A stretch of DNA of 64,000 nt, taken from NCBI GenBank assembly GCA_035715725.1, contig DASTKT010000017.1, forward strand, positions 40,125 to 104,124. Direction: 5' to 3'. This stretch comes from JADGGV01 sp035715725 (GTDB lineage Bacteria; Gemmatimonadota; Gemmatimonadetes; Longimicrobiales; RSA9). Below, in pieces: positions 24,231 to 32,781 of this stretch. The position numbers and the translations under genes are program-made. The notes beneath the pieces are model-generated. The model saw only the letters and a program-made list of their open reading frames with translations, did no database searches and was not told the origin of the DNA. Position 1 is the first letter of the stretch; the number at the start of each line of letters is the position of its first letter.

Positions 24231-26011
24231 CGCGCCGCCCCGGCCCGGCCGCTCTCGCGCTCGCCCCCGCGCTTCTCGCCGCGGCGTGCGCCGCCGCGTG
24301 CGCCGCGGGCGCGCCGGGGGACGGCGCCACGCTCCGCGGCCGGAGCGGCGCTCCCGGCGTCGCCACCCTGCGTGGGCGGAGCGGCGCCGCGCCGGCGCTC
24401 CCCGCGCCGCCCGCGGATCCCACGTTCTCCGGCGACGTCGCCCCGATCCTCTACCGCAACTGCGTCTCCTGCCACTATCCGGGCGGCTCCGCCCCGTTCA
24501 GCCTCCTCGGCTACGAGGACGCGCGCGCCCGCGCCGACCGCATCGCCGAGGCCGCGGCCCGGCGCCACATGCCGCCGTGGCTCCCGGAGCCCGGCTACGG
24601 CCGCTTCGCCGGCGAGCGTCGCCTGAGCGACGCCGAGATCGCCACGCTCCGGCGCTGGGCCGCCGCCGGCGCGCCGCCCGGGGACCCGAGCCGGACGCCG
24701 CCGCCGCCCGAGCCGCCGAAGGACGGCTGGCGCCTGGGCGAGCCGGACCTCGTCCTCGAGCTCCCCGCGCTCGACGTCCCGGCGCAGGGCCGTGAGGCGT
24801 TCCGCAACCTCGTCGTCGCGGTCCCCGTCCGGCAGACCGTCTGGGTCCGCGCCGTCGAGCTGCTCCCCGGCGCCGCGCCCCGCGTCGTCCACCACGCCCG
24901 CCTGATGGTGGACACGACCGCCTCGTCGCGGACGCTCGACGCCGCCGACCCGGAGCCCGGCTTCGACGGCATGGACGTCGCCACGAACGCGACGAACCCC
25001 GAGGGCTTTTTCGTCGGCTGGACGCCCGGCAAGGTGGCCGTGCCGGACGGCTCCGGGCTTGCATGGCCGCTCCGGCCCGGCGCGGACCTCGTCCTCCAGC
25101 TCCACCTCCGCACGACCGGCCGCCCCGAGCGCGTCCAGCCCCGGATCGGGCTCCACCTCGCGCCGGCGCCGCCGACACGCCGGCCGTCGATCCTGATGCT
25201 CGGCTCCGAGGCCATCGACATCCCGGCCGGCGACACCGCCTACGTCGTCGCCGACGAGTACCGCCTGCCGGTCCCCGTCGACGTGCTCGGCCTCTACCCG
25301 CACGCCCACTACCTCGCCCGCGAGATGCTCGCCTGGGCGACGCTCCCCGACGGCCAGCGCCGGTGGCTGCTGCGGATTCCCGATTGGGACTTCAACTGGC
25401 AGGACGAGTACCGCTACGCCGAGCCCGTGCACCTTCCGGCCGGGGCCGTCGTCGCCATGCGCTTCACGTACGACAACTCCGCCGCCAACCGCCGCAACCC
25501 GAACCGCCCGCCGCGCCGCGTGACGTACGGCCCCACCTCGACCGACGAGATGGGCGACCTCGTGGTCCAGGTCCTGGCCGGCGGCGAGGCGGCGCGGCGG
25601 ACGCTCGAGCACGACGTCGAGTGGGGGCACGAGGTCGCGAAGATGGAGCGCCGCGCGCGCGAGGCGAGCGCCCGGGCCGACACGCTGGCCGCCGCCGGCC
25701 ATCTCGACGAGGCGCTCGCGCTCTACCGCGAGGCCGTCCGTCTGGCCAACTCGCCGCGGGCCATGGCGGCCATGGCCCGCATCCTCCTCCGTCAGGGCGA
25801 CGTCGCCACCGCCATCCTCGCCGCCGAGCGCGCCGCCACGCTCACGGCGCGCGCCGATCCGCGCATCCTCGACGCGCTCGCCGCGGCGTACCGTGCCGCG
25901 GGCCGGACCCGCGAGGCCGAAGCCGCCGCGCGCGAGGCCGTGCGGGCCGCCGAGCGCGCCGGCGAGCGCGCGCTCGCGGACTCGCTCCGATCCGGCCGGA
26001 CGCGCGATTGA
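24227..26011 (+). CDS. Secreted cytochrome c / copper type II monooxygenase-like protein with TPR tail
   Basis: A 594-residue exported protein, TTG start overlapping the previous stop (TTGA) with GGAGGGA just upstream. Domains: a signal/lipoprotein region rich in Ala and Cys, with ATLRGRSGA repeated twice; a heme-c site CVSCH (Cys79, Cys82, His83) of the kind found in planctomycete-type cytochromes; then a fold like ascorbate-dependent copper monooxygenases (VVHHARLMVD, LQLHLRT, LYPHAHYLAREM, YDNSAANRRNPNRPP), whose His pairs could bind copper; and a C-terminal TPR-like part (about 500-594). Oxidation of an extracytoplasmic substrate is likely; which one is unknown. Coupling to the membrane regulator suggests a dedicated sensor/effector unit. 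Confidence 0.83.
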   Translation: MTRRPGPAALALAPALLAAACAAACAAGAPGDGATLRGRSGAPGVATLRGRSGAAPALPAPPADPTFSGDVAPILYRNCVSCHYPGGSAPFSLLGYEDARARADRIAEAAARRHMPPWLPEPGYGRFAGERRLSDAEIATLRRWAAAGAPPGDPSRTPPPPEPPKDGWRLGEPDLVLELPALDVPAQGREAFRNLVVAVPVRQTVWVRAVELLPGAAPRVVHHARLMVDTTASSRTLDAADPEPGFDGMDVATNATNPEGFFVGWTPGKVAVPDGSGLAWPLRPGADLVLQLHLRTTGRPERVQPRIGLHLAPAPPTRRPSILMLGSEAIDIPAGDTAYVVADEYRLPVPVDVLGLYPHAHYLAREMLAWATLPDGQRRWLLRIPDWDFNWQDEYRYAEPVHLPAGAVVAMRFTYDNSAANRRNPNRPPRRVTYGPTSTDEMGDLVVQVLAGGEAARRTLEHDVEWGHEVAKMERRAREASARADTLAAAGHLDEALALYREAVRLANSPRAMAAMARILLRQGDVATAILAAERAATLTARADPRILDALAAAYRAAGRTREAEAAAREAVRAAERAGERALADSLRSGRTRD

Positions 26012-26092
26012 TCGCCGCGGGGCATGCTCCTTGCCCCACCGGACCGCTCGCCCTGCCGCTGACGGCCCCGCCGGTTCCGAGGTCCGCCCGGG

Positions 26093-27553
26093 ATGAGCTC
26101 AACCGAACAGATCACGACGGGGATCGCCGGCCTGGATCGGCTGCTTCGCGGCGGGCTCCGCCGCGGTGGGCTGCACCTCATCGTCGGGGAGCCGGGGGTC
26201 GGCAAGACGGTGCTCGCCCACCAGATCGGTGCGTTCCACGCGCGCGCGGGACGACAGGTCCTCTATCTCACCGCGGTGGTGGAGACGCACCAGACGCTCC
26301 TGTCGCAGTTCCGGACATTCTCCTTCTTCGACCCGTCGATCGTCTCGCACACGTTCTACTACGCCAGCCTGACGGCCGCGCTCCAGACGGAGGGTCTCCC
26401 CGGCGTGCACCGTGAGATCGCCCGGCTGGTGCCGGAGCGTGCGCCCGCGCTCCTGATGCTCGACGGGCTCCAGGGCATCCGGGAGATCGCGGAGAAGCCC
26501 GCGGAGTATCACCGCTTCCTCACGTTCCTGCAGGCCCAGTGCTCGAGCACCGGCGCGACGGGGCTGCTGATCGCGAATCGCGAGGGGGTGGACACCGCGG
26601 ACCCGATGTACACGGTCTCCGACGCGATCCTCGCCCTCGACACGCTGCAGTCGGTCCGCCGCCGCATCCGCACCATCGAGGTCCGCAAGCTCCGCGGGGT
26701 GCACCACCTGACCGGCGTTCACCTCCTGCGCATCACCGGGAGCGGAGTGGAGGTGTTTCCGCGCCTCGAGGCGCTCGTCGCCGACCAGCCGCCGGAGGAG
26801 ACACCGGTGTACGGCCGGGTGCGCTTCGGCATCGACGGCCTGGACGCCATGGTCGGCGGCGGGCTCGGCTCGGGCGCCGTGACGCTCGTGACGGGCACGC
26901 CCGGCGCGGGCAAGACCTCGATCGGCCTCAGCTTCCTCGCGGCCGGCATCGAGGCCGGCGAGGGTGGGCTGTTCGTCGGCTTCCATGAGACCCCCGACCG
27001 CCTGCTCACGAAGGCCGACGCGCTCGGCCTCCCACTCCGGGCGGGTGTCCAGTCGGGCGGCGTACGCTTCCAGTGGTGGCCGTCTGCCGACCTCCTCGTC
27101 GACTGCGTCGCGCAGCGGGTGCTGGAGACCGTCGAGCGGCACGGCATCCGGCGCGTGATCATCGACGGCGCGAACGACCTCGTGCGCGGACTCGCCGAGC
27201 CCGCCCGGGCCGTGCCCTTCCTCAACGCCTTCATGGACCTGCTCCGGGCGCGCGGCGTGGCCGTGCTGCTGACGCAGGAGCTGTCGCAGATCTTCAGCCT
27301 CGACTTCGTGATGCCGCTGCCGGACGTCTCCGCCGCGGTCGACAACATCGTGCTCCTGCGGTACGTCGAGCTCGACGGCCGGCTGCGCCGCCTGCTCTCC
27401 ATCCTCAAGGTGCGGGATCAGGAGTACGACAGCTCGGTCCGCGAGTTCTCCCTCAGCGGTCAGGGGATCCGCATCGGGGACACGTTCGACCGCGCCGGGC
27501 GCGCGGCCGGCGGCTCGTCGCGGCCACGCGCCGGCGAGGGGACCGACGCATGA
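26093..27553 (+). CDS. KaiC-like double-domain RecA-superfamily ATPase
   Basis: A 486-residue cytoplasmic ATPase with two KaiC/RadA-type domains. The first has Walker A GEPGVGKT (about 32-39) and Walker B-like LLMLDGL; the second has GTPGAGKT (about 268-275) and RRVIIDGAND. The paired catalytic Glu of KaiC is not conserved: the matching positions read VE in the first domain and HE in the second. It is therefore not a circadian KaiC but one of the KaiC-like proteins linked to signalling. Start at ATG 26093. The receiver gene overlaps its stop by 4 bp (ATGA), a strong sign that the two products interact. Confidence 0.88.
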   Translation: MSSTEQITTGIAGLDRLLRGGLRRGGLHLIVGEPGVGKTVLAHQIGAFHARAGRQVLYLTAVVETHQTLLSQFRTFSFFDPSIVSHTFYYASLTAALQTEGLPGVHREIARLVPERAPALLMLDGLQGIREIAEKPAEYHRFLTFLQAQCSSTGATGLLIANREGVDTADPMYTVSDAILALDTLQSVRRRIRTIEVRKLRGVHHLTGVHLLRITGSGVEVFPRLEALVADQPPEETPVYGRVRFGIDGLDAMVGGGLGSGAVTLVTGTPGAGKTSIGLSFLAAGIEAGEGGLFVGFHETPDRLLTKADALGLPLRAGVQSGGVRFQWWPSADLLVDCVAQRVLETVERHGIRRVIIDGANDLVRGLAEPARAVPFLNAFMDLLRARGVAVLLTQELSQIFSLDFVMPLPDVSAAVDNIVLLRYVELDGRLRRLLSILKVRDQEYDSSVREFSLSGQGIRIGDTFDRAGRAAGGSSRPRAGEGTDA

Positions 27554-27945
27554 AGCCGCTCCGGGTGCTCGTCGTCGACGACGAGCCGATGATGATCGAG
27601 ATCGCGGAGGGGCTTCTGACGGCGTCCGGCTTCGAGGTGCTCACCGCGTCCGACGGAGCGCGCGCCCTCGCGCTCGCGACCGAGGAGCGACCCGACATCG
27701 TCCTGCTCGACGTCATGATGCCGGGAATCGACGGCCGCGAGGTCTGCCGCCGCATCAAGACCGACCCCTCGCTCGACGGCATGAAGGTCGTGCTGAACAG
27801 CGCGCTCAGGGAAAGGGAGGTCGATTGGCGGGACACCGGTGCCGACGGGTTCCGCGAGAAGAACGTGGAGCTGCTCGGCCTCCCGGACTACCTGCGGCGG
27901 ATCGCCGGGGGCGACGACCCGGGGTCCGATCCGGAAGCGGATTGA
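27550..27945 (+). CDS. Stand-alone response-regulator receiver protein
   Basis: A 131-residue CheY-like protein with no output domain. Acidic pocket Asp10/Asp11 (VVDDEP), phospho-acceptor Asp54 (IVLLDVMMPG), switch residue Ser84 and conserved Lys104 (GFREKNV) are all present. No histidine kinase is nearby. It overlaps the KaiC-like gene (ATGA) and probably relays phosphorylation to or from that ATPase, as in other KaiC-receiver pairs. Confidence 0.92.
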   Translation: MKPLRVLVVDDEPMMIEIAEGLLTASGFEVLTASDGARALALATEERPDIVLLDVMMPGIDGREVCRRIKTDPSLDGMKVVLNSALREREVDWRDTGADGFREKNVELLGLPDYLRRIAGGDDPGSDPEAD

Positions 27946-27977
27946 CCGAGCGCGGGCGTGATGGTCCGGACGGCGGT

Positions 27978-28037
27978 CCAGGCGGTCGGATCCCCGCGCG
28001 CGTCGCTCGAGCGCGGCCGCGCCGCGCGTCCGCCTGG
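27978..28037. terminator. Hairpin between convergent genes
   Basis: CCAGGCGG (27978-27985) and CCGCCTGG (28030-28037) enclose further alternating GC pairs. It lies in the 154-bp gap between the receiver gene and the convergent secreted-protein gene. Confidence 0.45.
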
Positions 28038-28099
28038 CGGGGGTAGACCTGTGCGCGCACGTCGAAGCCCGCGGTCGGCGCCTCGCTCCCCGACTCCTG

Positions 28100-29158
28100 C
28101 TACGCTCCGCCCTCCGGCCGGCCGCCGGCCGCGCCCTCCGGCCCGGGACCCGGAGGCGCCGCCGGCACGGCCGCGTCCCACGGCGCGAGGATCTGGATCA
28201 GCTCCTGGAACGCCTCGGGCGGGATCGTGACGCGCGTGACCGCGCCGTCGGCGCCCACGCCCTCGACGACGAGCCCGCGCGGTGGCCGGCCACCGCCCGG
28301 GTAGCCGTCGATGCGGGCGTGGCCGGCCGGAGCCGCGCCCGCCGGCCACGACACGACGCGCTCGGCCGCCCGGCGCAGCTCGGGCTCGACGTCCTCGCCG
28401 CCGCCCACGAACCCGATCGCGAAGCTCCCCGGGAAGATCCCGGTCTCGCCCCAACCGTCCCACAGCCGCCACCCCGCCTCCGTCCGGCGGAACGTCGCGA
28501 CCCCCTTGCGCCGCTCCGGGTCACCCTGCCCCGGCGCGGCCGGTCCCGCGACGAACACGACGCTGGCCGTCGAATCGTCCTCCAGCACCGCGCCGAGGAC
28601 GCGCCGCTGCTCGGCGAACGGCTCGGCCGCCCCTTGCTGCGCCGGCGAGGTCACCCCCCGCGCGGCGAGGACGCGGGCCACCCGCTCCCGTGGGTCGTTC
28701 GCGGCCAGCCAGCGCGCGAAGACCGCAGCCGCGGGAAGCGTCTCCAGCTCCGCGAGCGTCTGCGCGCCGGAGAGCTCGGCCTCGAGCGCCGTCGCGAAGA
28801 GCGCCTCGTGCTTCTTCCGCTGCGCCTCGAACCACGCTCGCACCTCCGGCGGCGCGTCCGGCGGCCCGACCTGGGGCGGCTCCGCGCGAGCCCGCTCCGT
28901 CGCGCGGGCGGTGCGGATCTGGCTCGCCCGGAACCCCTCCAGCGTCCGCGGGTGGACCATCGCCGCCACGCCACTCCAGTCCTTCGCGGCGAGGCGGTCG
29001 AGGAGCGTGGCCATGGCCGCCGCGGCTTCGGCGCCAGGTTCCTGACCCGACAGTGAGCTGGTCATGGCTGCGAGGACGGTGAAGGCCAGCGCGGCCGCGA
29101 CGGCGTTCGACGCAACTACGCGGGCGAGGCCCGGAGAAGAGCGGAAAGTCGGCGGCAT
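28100..29158 (-). CDS. Hypothetical exported protein
   Basis: A 352-residue protein I do not recognise. A signal peptide is likely (hydrophobic stretch VAAALAFTVLAAMTSSLSGQ). The mature part starts with a helical segment (ATLLDRLAAKDWSGVAAMVHP) that resembles lipoproteins with an NTF2-like or DUF4864-like small domain. A later strand-rich part (GVATFRRTEAGWRLWDGWGE) fits 'threonine/serine plus model fit' domains used to measure damage, but without catalytic motifs. The C-terminus is Pro/Gly-rich. ATG 29158 is chosen for the signal; no Shine-Dalgarno is visible. Function unknown. Confidence 0.65.
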   Translation of the reverse strand: MPPTFRSSPGLARVVASNAVAAALAFTVLAAMTSSLSGQEPGAEAAAAMATLLDRLAAKDWSGVAAMVHPRTLEGFRASQIRTARATERARAEPPQVGPPDAPPEVRAWFEAQRKKHEALFATALEAELSGAQTLAELETLPAAAVFARWLAANDPRERVARVLAARGVTSPAQQGAAEPFAEQRRVLGAVLEDDSTASVVFVAGPAAPGQGDPERRKGVATFRRTEAGWRLWDGWGETGIFPGSFAIGFVGGGEDVEPELRRAAERVVSWPAGAAPAGHARIDGYPGGGRPPRGLVVEGVGADGAVTRVTIPPEAFQELIQILAPWDAAVPAAPPGPGPEGAAGGRPEGGA

Positions 29159-29282
29159 GATGGCGATGCGGTGAGCGGACGGTGCGGGCGTGCTCCGGTG
29201 CGGTCGGAGCCGGCGTCGCCAGTATTCAACTCCGACCGCGCCGAAGTAAAGCCGCATCCGCTCCGACCGCCGGCCGCATCCC

Positions 29283-30797
29283 TCACCGCATGGTGTTCCC
29301 CGACACCGTGAAGTCCGTCGTCAGCGGATCCGCCTTGAAGACAGCGGACGCGGCCGTGAGCGTGTTGTTCGTCACGCCGCCGACGTGGGAGTCCGCCGCG
29401 TAGACGCCCGTCGTGCCCTGGGAGCACCCGCCGCCGGAGAGGAAGTCGAGCGAGTTGCCGTCGACCGTCACGTTCCTGGCCCGGGTGAGCGTGACCGCCG
29501 CGCCGTACACGCGCAGCTGGTTCTGCCGGAACGTGAAGCCGCTGCGGTACTGCCCGGACGGCGGCGCGATGTCGATCGGCGCGATGCAGGTGAGCGGGTC
29601 CGCCGCCATGATGTTGCTCGAGAACTCGATCGAGCCGACGTTCGGCTCGGCGCCCGCGCCGCCGTTGGAGAGGAGCGAGTGGCGCACGGCGCCGAACGTG
29701 TTGTGCAGCACCTGGATGTTGCGCCCCACCTCGGACGCGTCGTTCAGCTCCACGTCCACGGCGCTCCAGCGCACCCCCCCGACGTAGCTGTCCCGCAGCA
29801 CGAAGCCGTCCACGTGGGTGAGGCCGAAGCCCATGCGGCCGTTCCGCTCGAACCGGCCGTTCCGCACGGTGAGGTTGCGCACCGGCTGCCCGGGGAACGT
29901 CACGCGCGGATCGTGCTGCGCCTCGGCGAAGTCGCCGTAGACGTCGTACACCTGCACGCTGTCCAGCAGCGCCGTCTGCGTGCCCTGGAACGCGAAGCCG
30001 TGCTGCCACTCCACGCTCGTGTCGTACGCCGCGTCCTGCGTCCCGGCGTTCGGGTTCGCGCCCCGCACGATCATGTTGCGGAACGTGATGCCGGCTCCGC
30101 CGCGGATCGTCCAGTTCGCGCGGTCCGGCGCCCCCTTCGTGAACACGCGGAACGTCGCGCCGTTGCCCTCGAACGTGAGTCCGTTCCGGTCGGCGACGAC
30201 GAGGCCGCCGTCGACCCGGTAGCAGGCACCGGCGCCGAACGACACCGTCGAGCTGTCCGGCACCGACGCGATCCAGCCGTTCAACGCCGTCGTGACGTCC
30301 GTGGAGCAGTCCGCCGCGATGCTGGAAGGCGGCGAGTACCCGCTGCCGCCGCCCGGCGCCGCCGGCGACGACGCGGCGACGACCACCTGCACCACCGCGG
30401 TGTCCGCCGCCTTCCCCGAAGCCGCCGTGATCCGCGCCGTTCCGCCGCCGACGGCCGTCACCTTCCCGTTCCGGTCCACCGCCGCCACGGCCGGCTCCAG
30501 GCTCGCCCAGCTCACCTTCGGGCTCGAGATCGGCTGGCCGTTGCGGCCGAGCACCGTCACGGAGAAGGTGTACGTCGCCCCGATGCCGTCCAGCGACACC
30601 GAGGACGGCGAGATGGTCACCCCGCTCGCCGCGACGGCCGCCCCGCTCGGCGCGACGTCCGGCGCCGGCGCGGGACCCGCCGCGTCCGCGCCGCACCCGG
30701 CCGCGAGCAACGTCGTCCAGAGGATCAGCCCCCCCGCCGCCCCGCCGCCCGGCTTCCCGCCACGCCCCACGCTGCGCCGGTCCCCTCGTGCGATCAT
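29283..30797 (-). CDS. Lipoprotein with Ig-like domain and parallel beta-helix
   Basis: A 504-residue surface lipoprotein. Signal with LLAAGC lipobox, then a Big-2 type Ig domain (VTISPSSVSLDGIGATYTF ... KVTAVGGGTARITAASG), then a right-handed parallel beta-helix seen as repeated short strands and Asn turns (GLTFEGNGATF, GITFRNMIVRG, NLTVRNGRFERNG, NIQVLHNTFG, NVTVDGNSLDF). Beta-helix proteins of this sort are polysaccharide lyases, epimerases or adhesins. No catalytic Asp triad can be assigned. ATG 30797 has GGAG 8 nt upstream. The adjacent exopolysaccharide operon makes a role in surface polysaccharide possible. Confidence 0.8.
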   Translation of the reverse strand: MIARGDRRSVGRGGKPGGGAAGGLILWTTLLAAGCGADAAGPAPAPDVAPSGAAVAASGVTISPSSVSLDGIGATYTFSVTVLGRNGQPISSPKVSWASLEPAVAAVDRNGKVTAVGGGTARITAASGKAADTAVVQVVVAASSPAAPGGGSGYSPPSSIAADCSTDVTTALNGWIASVPDSSTVSFGAGACYRVDGGLVVADRNGLTFEGNGATFRVFTKGAPDRANWTIRGGAGITFRNMIVRGANPNAGTQDAAYDTSVEWQHGFAFQGTQTALLDSVQVYDVYGDFAEAQHDPRVTFPGQPVRNLTVRNGRFERNGRMGFGLTHVDGFVLRDSYVGGVRWSAVDVELNDASEVGRNIQVLHNTFGAVRHSLLSNGGAGAEPNVGSIEFSSNIMAADPLTCIAPIDIAPPSGQYRSGFTFRQNQLRVYGAAVTLTRARNVTVDGNSLDFLSGGGCSQGTTGVYAADSHVGGVTNNTLTAASAVFKADPLTTDFTVSGNTMR

Positions 30798-31504
30798 ACC
30801 GTCCGCTCCCTCTGCATCTCGTGGGGCGCCGCCCCACTGGCCAACCCGCGCGCCCCGCCCCGAGTGGCGCGGCGCGCTCCCCCCGCGCCCGCCGTCCCGG
30901 GGGCGCAAACGGTCCCGCGGCGGCCCTGCGCCTCTGGCGCCGGACCGCGGATCCGACGACGGGTCTCCCCGGCGTGTTGTGCGTGGAGGTCTACGAAACG
31001 ACGAATCCGCCGGCCTCGACCGGCGTCGGTCGATTCGGTGGCGGCTCAGCCCGCCCCGGGCGCATCTCCCGCTCGGGGCCTCTGCTCGTGCATGGGTTCA
31101 TCGGCTCGAGGAATCCGGCCGACGCTGGACGGGCGAACCGCCGTGCGACGACGCCTCGCACGGCGCCCGCGAGCGCGCACGCAAGCGGCGCACCCCCGGA
31201 ACGCCCCGGGTCATCCACTCACATAAATGGTGGAGGGCGCCATGGATATGACGGAGGGGGCCGCCACGCAAGAGCGGCAGCAGCCGGCCGCGGCGGCGAC
31301 TTCTTTCGCGGCGGGAGCACTTCGTTCGTGCGCGGTCCCCCCGCGGTTCGCGCGCGGCGGATGCCGGTTCGCCCGGCCGACGCCGGTTCGCGCCCGGCCG
31401 ATGCCGGTTCGCGCGCGGCCGATGCCGGATCGCGCGAGCGGCCGGGGCGGCGGGCCAGCGGCGGGACACTGGCCCATCACTGGCCCGCCGCTGGCCCGGC
31501 GGGA
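30798..31504. other. Gene-free region downstream of the exopolysaccharide operon
   Basis: 707 bp between the last gene of the minus-strand polysaccharide operon and the beta-helix gene. Open frames here (for example 31227-31769) are low-complexity and run antisense into the glycosyltransferase, so I reject them. The patch CTCACATAAATGG (31219 on) is the only AT-rich spot and may mark the beta-helix promoter. A tandem repeat fills 31343-31443. Confidence 0.5.
31343..31443. repeat. Five imperfect tandem copies of a 19-21 bp unit
   Basis: Unit GCCGGTTCGCGCCCGGCCGAT at 31382-31402 and, with one change, 31403-31423; degenerate copies at 31343-31362, 31363-31381 and 31424-31443. Confidence 0.8.
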
Positions 31505-32698
31505 TCAGCCGGCGGCGGCGCCCGCGAGCGCGGGCGGGGCGACGCGGCGATGGCGGTGCCTCCGTGCGAGCGCCTCGAGGTACACCCGCTCGGTGGCCTC
31601 GACCATCTGCCCGCGCGTGAACTTCCCGCGGGCGGACGCCAGGGCGGCGTCGCCCATGCGGCGGCGGAGCGCCGGGTCGCGGAGCACGGCGCCGATCCGG
31701 GCGGCGAGCGCGGAGGGGTCGTCGAAGGGGACGATGAAGCCGTCGGCGCCGTCCTCGATCTGGTCGTAGGCGCCGGCGGAGGGCGTGCGGATGGGAACGA
31801 CGCCGCAGAGCATGGCCTCGGCGGTCACGAGGCCGAAGCCCTCCTGGCGGCTGGGCAGGAGCGACGCGTCGGAGGCCCAGTAGACCGTGCGGCTGTCGAC
31901 GTAGCCGAGGATGCGGACGAGGTCGTGGACGCCGCACTCGACGGCGAGGCGGACGATGTCGGGCCCGCCGCGCCCGTCGCCGGCGAAGAGGGCGACGACG
32001 TCGAGGCCCTGGCCGCGCAGCTCGGCCAGCGCGCGGATCACGAGGTCGTGCCCCTTGATCGGCTCGAGGCGGCCGAGCAGCGAGACGACGCGCTCGTCCC
32101 CGGCAAGGCCGAGGCGCTCGCGCGCATCGCGGCGCTCGGCATCGGTCGGCGGCCGGAAGTGCGCGTCGTCGATTCCGTTGTAGACGAGCCGGACGCGCTC
32201 CGGCGGGACGCGCAGCGCATCGATCAGATACTCGCGGGTCTCGCGGCTGATGCCGATGGCGCGGTCGCCCCAGAACGAGACCGCGCGGTAGGGCAGGCCG
32301 GCGGGGACGGGCGCGAAGTGCAGCGTCGAGACGAGCGCGAAGTCGTGGCGGAGCTGGGCGATGCGCGCGAAGGGGCTCGTGATCCGGTAATGCACGTGGA
32401 CGACGCTCGGGCGGAACTCGCGGACGGCCGCCTCGAACGCCCGCGCCGCGGCTGCCGAGCGGCGCAGCAGGTCGCCGGGGCCGAGGTCGCTGTAGGGGTA
32501 CGGGACCTGGAAGTGCGGCACGCCCCGGGCCTCGAACCATTCCGGCCCGTGGGAGTGCTGGCCGACCTTCCCCTGGCTGGCCACGCCTACCTGCCAGCCT
32601 CGCTCCATCAGGCCTTCCGCGAGATCCATCAGGTGCGTGGGCCCGCCGCTCGAGTCGAGCTTGCGGATCGCGAAGAGAACTCGTCCCGTCGTGGGCAT
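31505..32698 (-). CDS. GT4-family glycosyltransferase
   Basis: A 397-residue GT-B fold retaining glycosyltransferase, last gene of the exopolysaccharide operon. N-terminal acceptor side: VLFAIRKLDSSGGPTHLMDLAEGL and VVHVHYRI. C-terminal donor side: LVYNGID, VVSLLGRLEPIKGHDL, YVDSRTVYWASDASLLPSRQEGFGLVTAEAML, which carries the E-x7-E nucleotide-sugar motif. ATG 32698 has GGAGG 5-9 nt upstream. The C-terminal about 20 residues are Arg/Ala-rich. Likely adds one sugar to the lipid-linked repeat unit on the cytoplasmic face. Confidence 0.92.
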   Translation of the reverse strand: MPTTGRVLFAIRKLDSSGGPTHLMDLAEGLMERGWQVGVASQGKVGQHSHGPEWFEARGVPHFQVPYPYSDLGPGDLLRRSAAAARAFEAAVREFRPSVVHVHYRITSPFARIAQLRHDFALVSTLHFAPVPAGLPYRAVSFWGDRAIGISRETREYLIDALRVPPERVRLVYNGIDDAHFRPPTDAERRDARERLGLAGDERVVSLLGRLEPIKGHDLVIRALAELRGQGLDVVALFAGDGRGGPDIVRLAVECGVHDLVRILGYVDSRTVYWASDASLLPSRQEGFGLVTAEAMLCGVVPIRTPSAGAYDQIEDGADGFIVPFDDPSALAARIGAVLRDPALRRRMGDAALASARGKFTRGQMVEATERVYLEALARRHRHRRVAPPALAGAAAG

Positions 32699-32781
32699 CG
32701 TGGCCTCCGTGGTGGCGCGTCGGCGCCGGGTGGCCGCCGGTCGTGCGCGGCGCATCGCGCTCGGTCGGGCGCGGGGACCGC

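Noticed and set aside
26093..27553. Circadian clock KaiC
   Set aside because: No kaiA or kaiB nearby and the catalytic Glu pairs are changed.
31343..31443. CRISPR array
   Set aside because: Units are directly adjacent with no spacers and diverge along the array.
31227..31769. Plus-strand 180-codon frame beginning MVEGAMDM
   Set aside because: Low complexity, encodes the tandem array and runs antisense into the GT4 gene.
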